In this document: positions 35,154 through 42,964 of the stretch, piece by piece
Layout: every line of letters starts with the position of its first letter
How positions within the stretch are numbered: position 1 is the stretch's first letter
Assembly: GCF_001544575.2 (NCBI RefSeq)
Contig: NZ_FCNY02000022.1
Location: 53,742 to 117,741, forward strand
DNA from: Caballeronia cordobensis
GTDB lineage: Bacteria > Pseudomonadota > Gammaproteobacteria > Burkholderiales > Burkholderiaceae
Direction: 5' to 3'
Length of the DNA: 64,000 nucleotides
Notes under the pieces: generated by a model
Told to the model about the DNA's origin: nothing
The model's database searches: none
What the model saw: only the letters and a program-made list of their open reading frames with translations
Program-made: the position numbers and the translations under genes

Positions 35154-36320
35154 TCATCCGGCCCTGCGCGCGGCCACGTGCGCGACGAGATTGCCCGTCA
35201 GATCGCCGACGCCGGCCAGCTCGTCGGCCCACTGCGCGGCGCGCGCGTCGAGCGCCGCCCGATGCCGCCAGAAATCGGCCCAGTCGGGCACGCCCGCGTC
35301 GTTCCACGCGTGCCAGAAGCGCGTGACCGCGTCGCGGGCGGCGGGATCGAGGGCGCTCGTGTAGTGGGCGAGGGCGGCGTCGAGCTTCGGCAGATGCGCG
35401 TCGTCGGACTGAGGATAAATGTGCCAGACGAACGGTTTCTTCGTCCATTGCGCGCGCACGAAGGAATCCTCGCCGCGCACGAAATTGATGTCGGCGGCCC
35501 AGAGCAATTCGTCGAAGCGCGGCTGTTCGACGAAGCCGAGCGCATGCGCTTGCAGCGCGCCCGCGCGCGCGGTCGTGCCGGCCGTGAACGCCGGCACGTC
35601 GAAAAAGCGCGCCAGCGCGCCCGAAATGCGGCCTTCCGGAACCAGCAGCACGACGGGCGCGGCGCCATCGCGCCATTGCGCGAGCAGGGCATCGACGGCA
35701 GGGTTTTCATAGGCAAACAGCGACACGACGGTCTTGTTCGCGCTAGGGCGTTCGATACCCACGCGTTCCCGCCACCACGCCTGCGTGTCGAAGCGCGTGC
35801 GCCGGGCATCGAGATCGCATTCCTTCAGCACGCCGCCCGTGCCCTTGCCGAGTCCGGGAAAGAAAAAACTCTTCTCGAGCGGATAGCGCGGGTGCGGCGA
35901 CGGCCGCATGTGGAAATCCGCGACCCAGTCCTCGCCGCTCAGATATTCGAGGTTGATCCAGACGGGTTTCGGCGCGCGGCGCGCCATCGCGGCGACATAT
36001 GCATGCGGCAGCTCGCACGCGAACGCTTCGATCACGACATCGGCGATGGTGAGCGTGTGGCCCGCGTGCGCCGGTTCGCGCCAGTGCTCGATGACGATGC
36101 CCTGCGCCTCTTGCCGGTCGAGGGTCGCATCGACTTCGGGGCAGAGCGCATGGAACACCGCGAGGTCGTCGACGAAAAGCCGCACGCGCCAGCCGTGCTC
36201 GGCGCGCAATTGCCGCGCGAGACGCCAGCACACGCCGATATCGCCGAAGTTGTCGACGACCGCGCAGAAGATGTCGCACGCGAGGTCCGGGGCAGTCGTG
36301 GCGTCGGGGTGCGAAATCAT
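35154..36320 (-). CDS. earP: EF-P arginine rhamnosyltransferase EarP
   Basis: EarP (DUF2331) transfers L-rhamnose from dTDP-beta-L-rhamnose to Arg32 of EF-P. The 388-residue product shows the family signature: the N-terminal 'CAVVDNFGDIGVCWRLARQL' with the catalytic Asp region, 'WINLEYLSGEDWV', 'FFFPGLGKGTGGVL', and 'DINFVRGEDSFVRAQW'. The last carries the Glu of the donor site. It precedes efp on the same strand with a 174-base gap. Assignment is by motif recognition and the efp neighbour, and both agree. Confidence 0.95.
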   Translation of the reverse strand: MISHPDATTAPDLACDIFCAVVDNFGDIGVCWRLARQLRAEHGWRVRLFVDDLAVFHALCPEVDATLDRQEAQGIVIEHWREPAHAGHTLTIADVVIEAFACELPHAYVAAMARRAPKPVWINLEYLSGEDWVADFHMRPSPHPRYPLEKSFFFPGLGKGTGGVLKECDLDARRTRFDTQAWWRERVGIERPSANKTVVSLFAYENPAVDALLAQWRDGAAPVVLLVPEGRISGALARFFDVPAFTAGTTARAGALQAHALGFVEQPRFDELLWAADINFVRGEDSFVRAQWTKKPFVWHIYPQSDDAHLPKLDAALAHYTSALDPAARDAVTRFWHAWNDAGVPDWADFWRHRAALDARAAQWADELAGVGDLTGNLVAHVAARRAG

Positions 36321-36433
36321 GAGGACGAAGGCGCGCGGCGTAATGTTCTAAACTGGCGATTCTAGAATACTGTCCGCGGCGCGGCGCATGCTGGTGCGCC
36401 CGTACCGTCCCCGCATCCTCGCGACTTCGCTGC

Positions 36434-38530
36434 ATGACTGATTCCGCCGCACACGAACCCGCTTCCGATCCGCGTAAATCGGAGAAGCCGGACCATCCGG
36501 AACCCGCGGACTTCGATCCGAAAAAGACGCTCGCGCAATTGCCGCATCTGCCCGGCGTCTACCGCTATTACGACGGCGAGGGCAACGTGCTCTACGTCGG
36601 CAAGGCGCGCAACCTGAAGAAGCGCGTGTCGAGCTATTTCACGAAGACCCTGCATTCGCCGCGCATCGCGATGATGGTCACGCGCATCCGCAAGATCGAG
36701 ACGACCGTCACGCGCTCGGAAGCCGAAGCGCTGCTGCTCGAAAACAATCTGATCAAGGCGCTCGCGCCGCGCTACAACATTCTCTTTCGCGACGACAAGT
36801 CGTATCCGCTGCTCAAGCTCACCGGCCACAAGTTTCCGCGCATGGCGTACTACCGCGGCGCGGTCGACAAGAAGAATCAGTATTTCGGGCCGTTTCCGAG
36901 TGCGTGGGCGGTGCGCGAGAGCATTCAGATCTTGCAGCGCGTATTCCAGTTGCGCACCTGCGAGGATTCGGTGTTCAGCAATCGCACGCGGCCGTGTCTC
37001 CTGCATCAGATCGGGCGCTGCACCGCGCCGTGCACGAGGCTCATCAGCGAGGAGGATTACGCGCGCGACGTGTCGAACGCGTCGCGCTTTTTGCTCGGCC
37101 GGCAGGGCGAAGTGATGAAGGAGCTCGAACAGAAGATGCACGCGTTCGCGGCCGATCTGAAGTTCGAGCAGGCCGCGGCCGTGCGCAATCAGATGAGCTC
37201 GCTCGCGACCGTGCTGCATCAGCAGGCGATCGAAGTGGGCAGTGAGAGCGACGTCGATATCCTCGCGGTCGTCGCGCTCGGCGGCAAGATCTGCGTGAAT
37301 CTCGCGATGGTGCGCGGTGGCCGGCATCTGGGCGACAAGGCGTATTTCCCGGCGCACGTCGAAAGCGCGATGGCGCTCGGCGATGAAGACGAAGCGGGAC
37401 TGGAAGACGACGAGATCGTCGAAGCGCCATCCGCGGAAACCGAAGCCGAAGCCGAAGCCGGTTCCGCGGAACCCCGCGAAGGCGCGCTCGAATCCGAAGT
37501 GCTCGAAGCGTTCATGGCGCAGCATTACATCGGCAATCGCGTGCCGCCGGTGCTGGTCGTGAGTCATGCGCCGTCGAGCCGCCAGCTCGTCGATCTGCTG
37601 ATGGAGCAGGCGGGGCACAAGGTGACGCTGCTGCGTCAGCCGCAAGGGCAAAAGCGCGCGTGGCTGTCGATGGCCGAGAACAACGCGAAGCTCGCGCTCG
37701 CGCGTCTTTTGTCGGAGCAGGGCTCGCAGCAGGCGCGCACGCGCTCGCTCGCCGAGACGCTTTCCATGGAAATGGACGATCTCGCGGCATTGCGCATCGA
37801 ATGCTTCGATATCAGTCACACGATGGGCGAAGCGACGCAGGCCTCGTGCGTCGTGTATCACCATCACAAGATGCAGTCGGGCGAGTACCGGCGCTACAAC
37901 ATCACCGGCATCACGCCCGGCGACGACTACGCGGCGATGCGCCAGGTGCTTACGCGCCGCTACGAGAAGATGGTCGCGCAGGCCGCCGCGAACGCGAACG
38001 ACGAAGCCACGACGCTGCAACCCGACGATGCCGCCGATCCCAACGTCACGCCCGACGCCGCAACGGCCGTGGCCGCGGGCGGCACGCTGCCGAACATCGT
38101 GCTGATCGATGGCGGCAAGGGCCAGGTCGAAATCGCGCGACAGGTGTTTTCCGAGCTCGGGCTGGATCACGGCATGCTGGTCGGAGTCGCGAAGGGGGAA
38201 GGGCGCAAGGTCGGGCTCGAAACGCTCGTGTTCGCCGACGGCCGGTCCGCGCTGGAACTCGGCAAGGAAAGCGCGGCGCTGATGCTGGTCGCGCAGATCC
38301 GCGACGAGGCGCACCGCTTCGCCATCACCGGCATGCGCGCGAAGCGGGCGAAGACCCGGCAGACGTCGAGGCTGGAGGAACTGGAGGGCGTCGGCGCCAA
38401 GCGAAGGCAAAAGCTCCTGTCGCGTTTCGGCGGGCTGCGCGGCGTGCAGGCGGCGAGCGTCGAGGATCTGGCGAGCGTCGAAGGTATTTCGCTTGCGCTC
38501 GCGCAGCAGATTTATCGTCAGTTACATTGA
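36434..38530 (+). CDS. uvrC: UvrABC nuclease subunit C
   Basis: UvrC makes both cuts in nucleotide excision repair. The 698-residue product has an N-terminal GIY-YIG domain (about 33-115: 'GVYRYYDGEGNVLYVGKA'), a UVR domain near 240, the RNase H-like 3' domain ('CFDISHTMGE', 'IDGGKGQV'), and a C-terminal helix-hairpin-helix pair ('LEGVGAKRRQKLLSRFGG'). It is longer than E. coli UvrC (610). The extra part includes an acidic Glu/Ala repeat near residues 318-355 and an Ala/Asp stretch near 520-550. pgsA follows after 110 bases, and uvrC-pgsA is also the E. coli order. Confidence 0.96.
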   Translation: MTDSAAHEPASDPRKSEKPDHPEPADFDPKKTLAQLPHLPGVYRYYDGEGNVLYVGKARNLKKRVSSYFTKTLHSPRIAMMVTRIRKIETTVTRSEAEALLLENNLIKALAPRYNILFRDDKSYPLLKLTGHKFPRMAYYRGAVDKKNQYFGPFPSAWAVRESIQILQRVFQLRTCEDSVFSNRTRPCLLHQIGRCTAPCTRLISEEDYARDVSNASRFLLGRQGEVMKELEQKMHAFAADLKFEQAAAVRNQMSSLATVLHQQAIEVGSESDVDILAVVALGGKICVNLAMVRGGRHLGDKAYFPAHVESAMALGDEDEAGLEDDEIVEAPSAETEAEAEAGSAEPREGALESEVLEAFMAQHYIGNRVPPVLVVSHAPSSRQLVDLLMEQAGHKVTLLRQPQGQKRAWLSMAENNAKLALARLLSEQGSQQARTRSLAETLSMEMDDLAALRIECFDISHTMGEATQASCVVYHHHKMQSGEYRRYNITGITPGDDYAAMRQVLTRRYEKMVAQAAANANDEATTLQPDDAADPNVTPDAATAVAAGGTLPNIVLIDGGKGQVEIARQVFSELGLDHGMLVGVAKGEGRKVGLETLVFADGRSALELGKESAALMLVAQIRDEAHRFAITGMRAKRAKTRQTSRLEELEGVGAKRRQKLLSRFGGLRGVQAASVEDLASVEGISLALAQQIYRQLH

Positions 38531-38640
38531 GCAGGACCGGCTCGCCGGCAGGCGCGCCGCGCGATCCGCGCGCCTTGTGAGCGCCGGATCGACGCGGCAC
38601 AATGGCGGCTCCCTTACATGTCCTTCAACCGCTTTCGCCC

Positions 38641-39237
38641 ATGCCGTTCAATCTACCGATCTTCCTGACGTGGCTGCGAATCGTGCTGATTCCGCTCGTC
38701 GTGGGCGTGTTCTATCTGCCGGACATGATGATGAGCCCGGAGCATCGCAATCTGCTCGGCATGCTCATCTTCGTGCTCGCCGCGCTCACCGATTGGTTCG
38801 ACGGCTTTCTCGCGCGCAAGCTCGATCAGACGTCCGCGTTCGGCGCGTTCCTCGATCCCGTCGCCGACAAGCTGATGGTCACCGCCGCGCTCCTCGTGCT
38901 CGTGCAACTGGGACGCCTGAACGCGGTGATCGCGCTCATCATCGTCGGGCGGGAGATCACGATTTCCGCGCTGCGCGAATGGATGGCGCAGATCGGCGCG
39001 TCCAAGAGCGTCGCGGTGAATCAGCTCGGCAAGTTCAAGACCGTGTGCCAGATGGTCGCCATTCCGATGCTGCTGTTCTACGGACCGCTCAGGATCACCG
39101 GCGTGCAATGGGTCATCGATACGCGCGTGTGGGGCTTGTGGCTCATCTACGTCGCAGCGTTCCTGACCGTCTGGTCGATGTTCTACTACATGAAGCTCGC
39201 GTGGCCGCAGATTCGCGAGCGCGGCGGCATGCTGTGA
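38641..39237 (+). CDS. pgsA: CDP-diacylglycerol-glycerol-3-phosphate 3-phosphatidyltransferase
   Basis: PgsA forms phosphatidylglycerol phosphate in the inner membrane. The 198-residue multi-helix protein starts MPFNLPIFLTWLRIVLIPLV and carries the CDP-alcohol phosphotransferase motif as 'DWFDGFLARKLDQTSAFG' followed by 'FLDPVADKL' (DxxDG..AR....G...D...D). An earlier in-frame ATG at 38602 adds 13 residues without family support. It is followed by the tRNA cluster. Confidence 0.96.
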   Translation: MPFNLPIFLTWLRIVLIPLVVGVFYLPDMMMSPEHRNLLGMLIFVLAALTDWFDGFLARKLDQTSAFGAFLDPVADKLMVTAALLVLVQLGRLNAVIALIIVGREITISALREWMAQIGASKSVAVNQLGKFKTVCQMVAIPMLLFYGPLRITGVQWVIDTRVWGLWLIYVAAFLTVWSMFYYMKLAWPQIRERGGML

Positions 39238-39313
39238 GGTTCGCGCGAACACGCGCATCGTAAGAATCTGCGCCTGCGGCAAAAGTCGCCGCAAAATTCC
39301 TCTCACAAAACTG

Positions 39314-39342
39314 TTGACAGCCTTCTTTGCCTTCTACATAAT
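39314..39342 (+). promoter_or_regulatory. Promoter of the Gly-Gly-Cys tRNA cluster
   Basis: TTGACA (39314-39319) and CATAAT (39337-39342) lie 17 bases apart. The sequence from 39336 to 39353 is identical to the one at the tRNA-Val promoter (minus strand, 49967-49950). Confidence 0.85.
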
Positions 39343-39407
39343 CTCGTTTCTCTGATGCACGGCGCGACGCAGCAAGCGAAGCAGCAGCAGAGTTCGGTAG
39401 CAAATCT

Positions 39408-39483
39408 GCGGGAGTAGCTCAGTTGGTAGAGCGCAACCTTGCCAAGGTTGAGGTCGCGAGTTCGAGACTCGTCTCCCGCTCCA
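39408..39483 (+). tRNA. tRNA-Gly (GCC), copy 1
   Basis: A 76-base cloverleaf with 5' GCGGGAG paired to 3' CTCCCGC, the CCA end encoded (39481-39483), and anticodon GCC in the loop of an AACCT/AGGTT stem. The T arm has TTCGAGA. It is identical to the second copy. Confidence 0.97.
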
Positions 39484-39570
39484 GATTTTTAAGGTTACGG
39501 TGTGATCGGCGCTAATTGGCTCAGCGTCACGAAACATCGGGAACTGGCAGCATCAGCGTCGCAGGATAAT

Positions 39571-39646
39571 GCGGGAGTAGCTCAGTTGGTAGAGCGCAAC
39601 CTTGCCAAGGTTGAGGTCGCGAGTTCGAGACTCGTCTCCCGCTCCA
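39571..39646 (+). tRNA. tRNA-Gly (GCC), copy 2
   Basis: Identical to copy 1 across all 76 bases, separated from it by 87 bases, with the CCA end encoded at 39644-39646. Tandem glycine tRNAs are common in high-GC bacteria, where GGC codons dominate. Confidence 0.97.
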
Positions 39647-39649
39647 GTC

Positions 39650-39675
39650 AAAGGGGAAGCCAAGCTTCCCTTTTT
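39650..39675 (+). terminator. Terminator-like hairpin between tRNA-Gly and tRNA-Cys
   Basis: GGGAAGC (39654-39660) pairs with GCTTCCC (39664-39670), extended by A-T pairs and followed by TTTTTG. It lies four bases after the second tRNA-Gly and probably reduces readthrough to tRNA-Cys. Confidence 0.75.
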
Positions 39676-39723
39676 GTTTGGTGAGTTTGCCGTCGGATGA
39701 CGGCACACACAAAACCGCATAAC

Positions 39724-39797
39724 GGCGCGGTAGCAAAGCGGTTATGCAGCGGCCTGCAAAGCCGTTTAGACCGGTTCGACTCCGGTCCGCGCCTCCA
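39724..39797 (+). tRNA. tRNA-Cys (GCA)
   Basis: A 74-base cloverleaf with acceptor GGCGCGG paired to CCGCGCC, anticodon GCA within 'CCTGCAAAG', T arm GGTTCGACTCC, and encoded CCA at 39795-39797. It lies 77 bases after the second tRNA-Gly. Confidence 0.96.
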
Positions 39798-39801
39798 AGT
39801 T

Positions 39802-39832
39802 AAAAGCCCTGATTCGTCAGGGCTTTTTCTTT
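39802..39832 (+). terminator. Terminator of the tRNA cluster
   Basis: AAAAGCCCTGA (39802-39812) and TCAGGGCTTTT (39817-39827) form an 11-base stem with a TTCG tetraloop, followed by TCTTTTT. Confidence 0.92.
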
Positions 39833-39936
39833 TTGCGCGCGTTCTCAAGTGCGCTACGCATGTGCGATTTCTTTCGTGCGATTTCGTGTCATCTCACCGA
39901 CCGGCATAATCTCCGTACTTCTGGCACACGACTCCC

Positions 39937-40431
39937 ATGACCGACCGACTCTCCCAACTCGAATGGCGCTGGAAGCGCTTCGACGACCTGACGACCGCCG
40001 AGGTCTACGACATGCTCGCCGCGCGCAGCGCCGTGTTCGTCGTCGAGCAGAATTGCGTGTATGGCGATATCGACGGGCTCGATGTCGATGCGTGGCATCT
40101 TTTCGCCTATGGCGAAGGTGAAAAACGCCCGGCGCTCGCGGGCTATCTGCGCGTGCTCTTGCCGGGCTTTCCGGACGAGAGCGAGAAGGACGTGCGCATC
40201 GGCCGCGTGCTGACCACAGTGAATTTTCGCGGCATGAAGCTCGGCAATGCGATGCTCGAACGCGCCATCGAGCGCATTCTCGAACAGTGGCCGGAGCAGC
40301 CGATCAGCCTGCACGCGCAAGCGCATCTGCAGCGCTTCTACGGCGCGTTCGGCTTCGCGCCCTCGTCGGGCGTGCATGACGAGGACGGCATTGCGCACGT
40401 CTGGATGCGCCGGCCCGGCATCGAATCATGA
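39937..40431 (+). CDS. GNAT acetyltransferase, ElaA-like
   Basis: A 164-residue N-acetyltransferase. The N-terminal 'WRWKRFDDLTTAEVYDMLAARSAVFVVEQ' region resembles ElaA, and an acetyl-CoA loop motif is 'IGRVLTTVNFRGMKLGNAML'. The substrate is unknown. The last 6 bases overlap the end of the convergent CtaG-like gene. Upstream is the tRNA cluster terminator, so it must have its own promoter, which I did not find with confidence. Confidence 0.87.
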   Translation: MTDRLSQLEWRWKRFDDLTTAEVYDMLAARSAVFVVEQNCVYGDIDGLDVDAWHLFAYGEGEKRPALAGYLRVLLPGFPDESEKDVRIGRVLTTVNFRGMKLGNAMLERAIERILEQWPEQPISLHAQAHLQRFYGAFGFAPSSGVHDEDGIAHVWMRRPGIES

Positions 40432-41292
40432 TGCAGGCGCCTTCGCGACCGCGACCGGCGCGCTCACGCGCTCCTTTCTCAGCCGCGAGCGCGATGACAG
40501 CCGCAGCCAGTGACGCAGCGCGATCAGCGCGCCGATGACGCTCATCATCGAACCGGGAATCCACAGCAGCAGGCCGCCGATCTGCTGATCGCGCATCGGC
40601 GTGATCCAGGTGAACGCGCGGCCGCAGATCGAATAGATCGGATACAGCTCGTGCGGCGTGAAGAAGATGTACGCGCCGAGGATGATCTGCGGCGGAATCG
40701 CGGCGATCACGACGAGAACCCGCCGGCCGGGCGCAAGCCGCGCGGGCGGGGCGGGGCGCGGGTCGAGAATCAGCCACCAGAACAGCAGACCGTCGATGAC
40801 CATGCTCCAGTTCATCACGCGATAGAGCCGGTAATCGAGCATCGCCTTGAAGTGGATCGGCGAAAGCAGCCAGAAATAGATCAGCCCGACGAACAAGGCG
40901 ACCGCGATCACCGGGTTGAACACGATATCGAAGAACAAGCGCGCAACGCGCGTCTGCGCAGCCGGCCGCAGCCAGCGCTGCCGCCACGCGAACGGAATGC
41001 CCGCGCGCAGCGCCGCGCCCGGATACGACAACGCAATCAGAAACGGGCCGAGATGATGCAGCACGAGATGCTGCAAGCGGTGCATGAAGAACTCGTGCTC
41101 GAAGAAGTAGTCGAGCCGCGTGTGCAGCGCGACGTACAGCGCGACGAGCCCGAACCAGAACGCGATGCGCCGCGAGACCGACACCCGCGCATGCCGTGCG
41201 CCGCGCGCGAACAGGATGCCGGCGGCGAGCACGGCGATCACAACCGTCGGCGACGGCTCCCACGGATCGAGCCAGTAGAGAAGCGTGCTCAT
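40426..41292 (-). CDS. CtaG-like cytochrome oxidase assembly membrane protein (caa3_CtaG)
   Basis: A 288-residue inner membrane protein with about seven helices and the caa3_CtaG pattern: 'EHEFFMHRLQHLVLHHLGPF' (conserved histidines), 'VGLIYFWLLSPIHFKAM' and 'MVIDGLLFWWLILDP'. The family is linked to copper delivery for cytochrome c oxidase; this is not the Cox11 type of CtaG. It starts two bases after the Sco gene, so both are on one minus-strand transcript. No oxidase genes lie in the window, so the pair is detached from its likely client. Confidence 0.88.
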   Translation of the reverse strand: MSTLLYWLDPWEPSPTVVIAVLAAGILFARGARHARVSVSRRIAFWFGLVALYVALHTRLDYFFEHEFFMHRLQHLVLHHLGPFLIALSYPGAALRAGIPFAWRQRWLRPAAQTRVARLFFDIVFNPVIAVALFVGLIYFWLLSPIHFKAMLDYRLYRVMNWSMVIDGLLFWWLILDPRPAPPARLAPGRRVLVVIAAIPPQIILGAYIFFTPHELYPIYSICGRAFTWITPMRDQQIGGLLLWIPGSMMSVIGALIALRHWLRLSSRSRLRKERVSAPVAVAKAPAS

Positions 41293-41294
41293 CG

Positions 41295-41933
41295 TCAGGC
41301 GTCCTTCGCGTGGATCACGCGCTTCAGATCGCTCGCGATGGCGTCGATGGAGTCGCGATCGGTGGCGAGCAGGCGCGCGTGGCCGGCGGCGTCGAAGATA
41401 TAGACGGCCGAGCTATGCGTGACTTCGTAGGCGCCGTCCGGATCGCGCTTTTCCATCTGATATGCCACGCGGTAACGCTGCGCGACCGACTCGATCGCAC
41501 GATCGTCGCCCGTCAGGCCGACTGCGTGCTGGTCGTCGAAGGCGCGCACGTAGGAACGCAAAAGCGCGGGCGTATCGCGCGCCGGATCGACCGAAATGAA
41601 TACGATGCGCGTCTTGGCCGCGTCAGGACCTACGCGCTGCAAAACCTGCATGAGCCGCGCCATGGTTTCCGGGCAGACATCGGGGCAATGCGTGTAGCCG
41701 AAATAGACGAGCGTCGTGCGGCCCGCGAACGACTGCCCGGTGACGCGCGCGCCGCTGTCATCGACGAGCGAAAAATCCAGATCCGGCAGATGGCCCGATA
41801 CGTCGGTCAGATGCCACGGCGCGGACGGCTTCGAGCAGGCAGCGAGCGCGCAGAGCGAGCACAGCGCGAAGAGGGCGATAACGCGGCGCGGGCGCGCGAG
41901 GAAAGCGGGGAGAGCGTGGAACAAAGCGTGCAT
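41295..41933 (-). CDS. SCO1/SenC copper chaperone lipoprotein
   Basis: A 212-residue thioredoxin-fold protein that carries copper to the CuA site of cytochrome oxidase. It has a lipoprotein signal ('LFALCSLCALAAC', lipobox Cys near residue 33), the copper motif 'CPDVCPET' (CxxxC), and the third ligand His near the C-terminus ('EVTHSSAVYIFD'). The ATG at 41933 gives a proper signal peptide; one 51 bases upstream adds residues before it. It lies directly before the CtaG-like gene. Confidence 0.92.
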   Translation of the reverse strand: MHALFHALPAFLARPRRVIALFALCSLCALAACSKPSAPWHLTDVSGHLPDLDFSLVDDSGARVTGQSFAGRTTLVYFGYTHCPDVCPETMARLMQVLQRVGPDAAKTRIVFISVDPARDTPALLRSYVRAFDDQHAVGLTGDDRAIESVAQRYRVAYQMEKRDPDGAYEVTHSSAVYIFDAAGHARLLATDRDSIDAIASDLKRVIHAKDA

Positions 41934-42211
41934 CGGGGAAGGTGTCGCAAGACGATTCGCTACGGACGAGGTCGCAAAATACACGCCTTTGGCGGCGTGA
42001 CGCGCGCATCATCGTGTTATCGGACTATTTTTGAGACGATATGCCGCACAGCTCAAGCGCGCTGAAAGCACGTTCGTATAAGGATGTAAGCTAAGACCTT
42101 TCTTAATCGAAAGGCCTCGCGCGGTAAGATGCGCAATCGTCGTGCGCGGTTCGCGGCCCTGTCGCGCGCGCTTTACCGGCAAACCACAGGCAAACCACAG
42201 GCCCAAGATCG

Positions 42212-42964
42212 ATGCAAATTCTTCCCGATTCCCTGTCTCTTGCCGAGACCGCCTTTTTCTTCGATTTCGACGGCACGCTCGTCGAACTCGCTTCCACGCC
42301 CGACGGCATTTTCGTGCCGCGCTCAGTGCCGGACATCCTCGCGGCGCTGCGGCGCGCAACCAACGGCGCGGTCGCGGTGGTATCGGGGCGCGGCATCGAC
42401 AATATCGATTCGTTCCTGCGGATCGCGGATTTGCCCGTGGCGGGCATGCACGGCGCGGAACGACGCGACTCCAACGGCGACGTGCAGCGCATCGGTTTCA
42501 ACGACGAGCGGCTCTTGCGCATGGAGCACGCGCTCGAGAAGGTCGTCAGCGCGAATCCGGGCATGCTGCTCGAAATCAAGGGCGCGGCGCTCGCGCTGCA
42601 CTATCGCAACGCGGCGGACCGTGAGCCGGCCGCGCGCGCGGCGACCGAAAAGCTCGTCGCCGATTACGCCGACGCGTATGTGCTCCAGCCGGGCAAGATG
42701 GTCTACGAGATCAAGCCGAAGGACGTCGACAAGGGGCGGGCGGTGCGCGCCTACATGGCCGAACCGCCGTTCACGGGGCGCAAGCCCGTGTTCATCGGCG
42801 ACGATCTCACCGACGAAAAAGGCTTCGCGGTCGTCAACGAGTTCGACGGGCTCTCGGTGAAAGTCGGCGCGGGCGATACCGTCGCGCGGGCGCGCATCGA
42901 GTCGGTCGAGTTGCTGCTCGACTGGCTGCAAGTGATTTCGGGCACGGCCGGGAAGCACGCGTGA
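42212..42964 (+). CDS. otsB: Trehalose-6-phosphate phosphatase OtsB
   Basis: OtsB removes the phosphate from trehalose 6-phosphate to give the compatible solute trehalose. The 250-residue HAD protein has motif I 'FDFDGTLVELA' near residue 19, 'VVSGRGIDNID' (motif II) and 'FIGDDLTDEKGF' (motif IV). The stop overlaps the otsA start (GTGA), so translation is probably coupled. A GCTC/AAAG hairpin-like 'CCTTTC...GAAAGG' lies in the upstream region, but no promoter was identified with confidence. Confidence 0.95.
   Translation: MQILPDSLSLAETAFFFDFDGTLVELASTPDGIFVPRSVPDILAALRRATNGAVAVVSGRGIDNIDSFLRIADLPVAGMHGAERRDSNGDVQRIGFNDERLLRMEHALEKVVSANPGMLLEIKGAALALHYRNAADREPAARAATEKLVADYADAYVLQPGKMVYEIKPKDVDKGRAVRAYMAEPPFTGRKPVFIGDDLTDEKGFAVVNEFDGLSVKVGAGDTVARARIESVELLLDWLQVISGTAGKHA

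Noticed and set aside
39334..39736. Short minus-strand open frames containing 'RRVSNSRPQPWQGCALPTELLP'
   Set aside because: They are antisense translations of the two tRNA-Gly genes, a known source of false protein entries.
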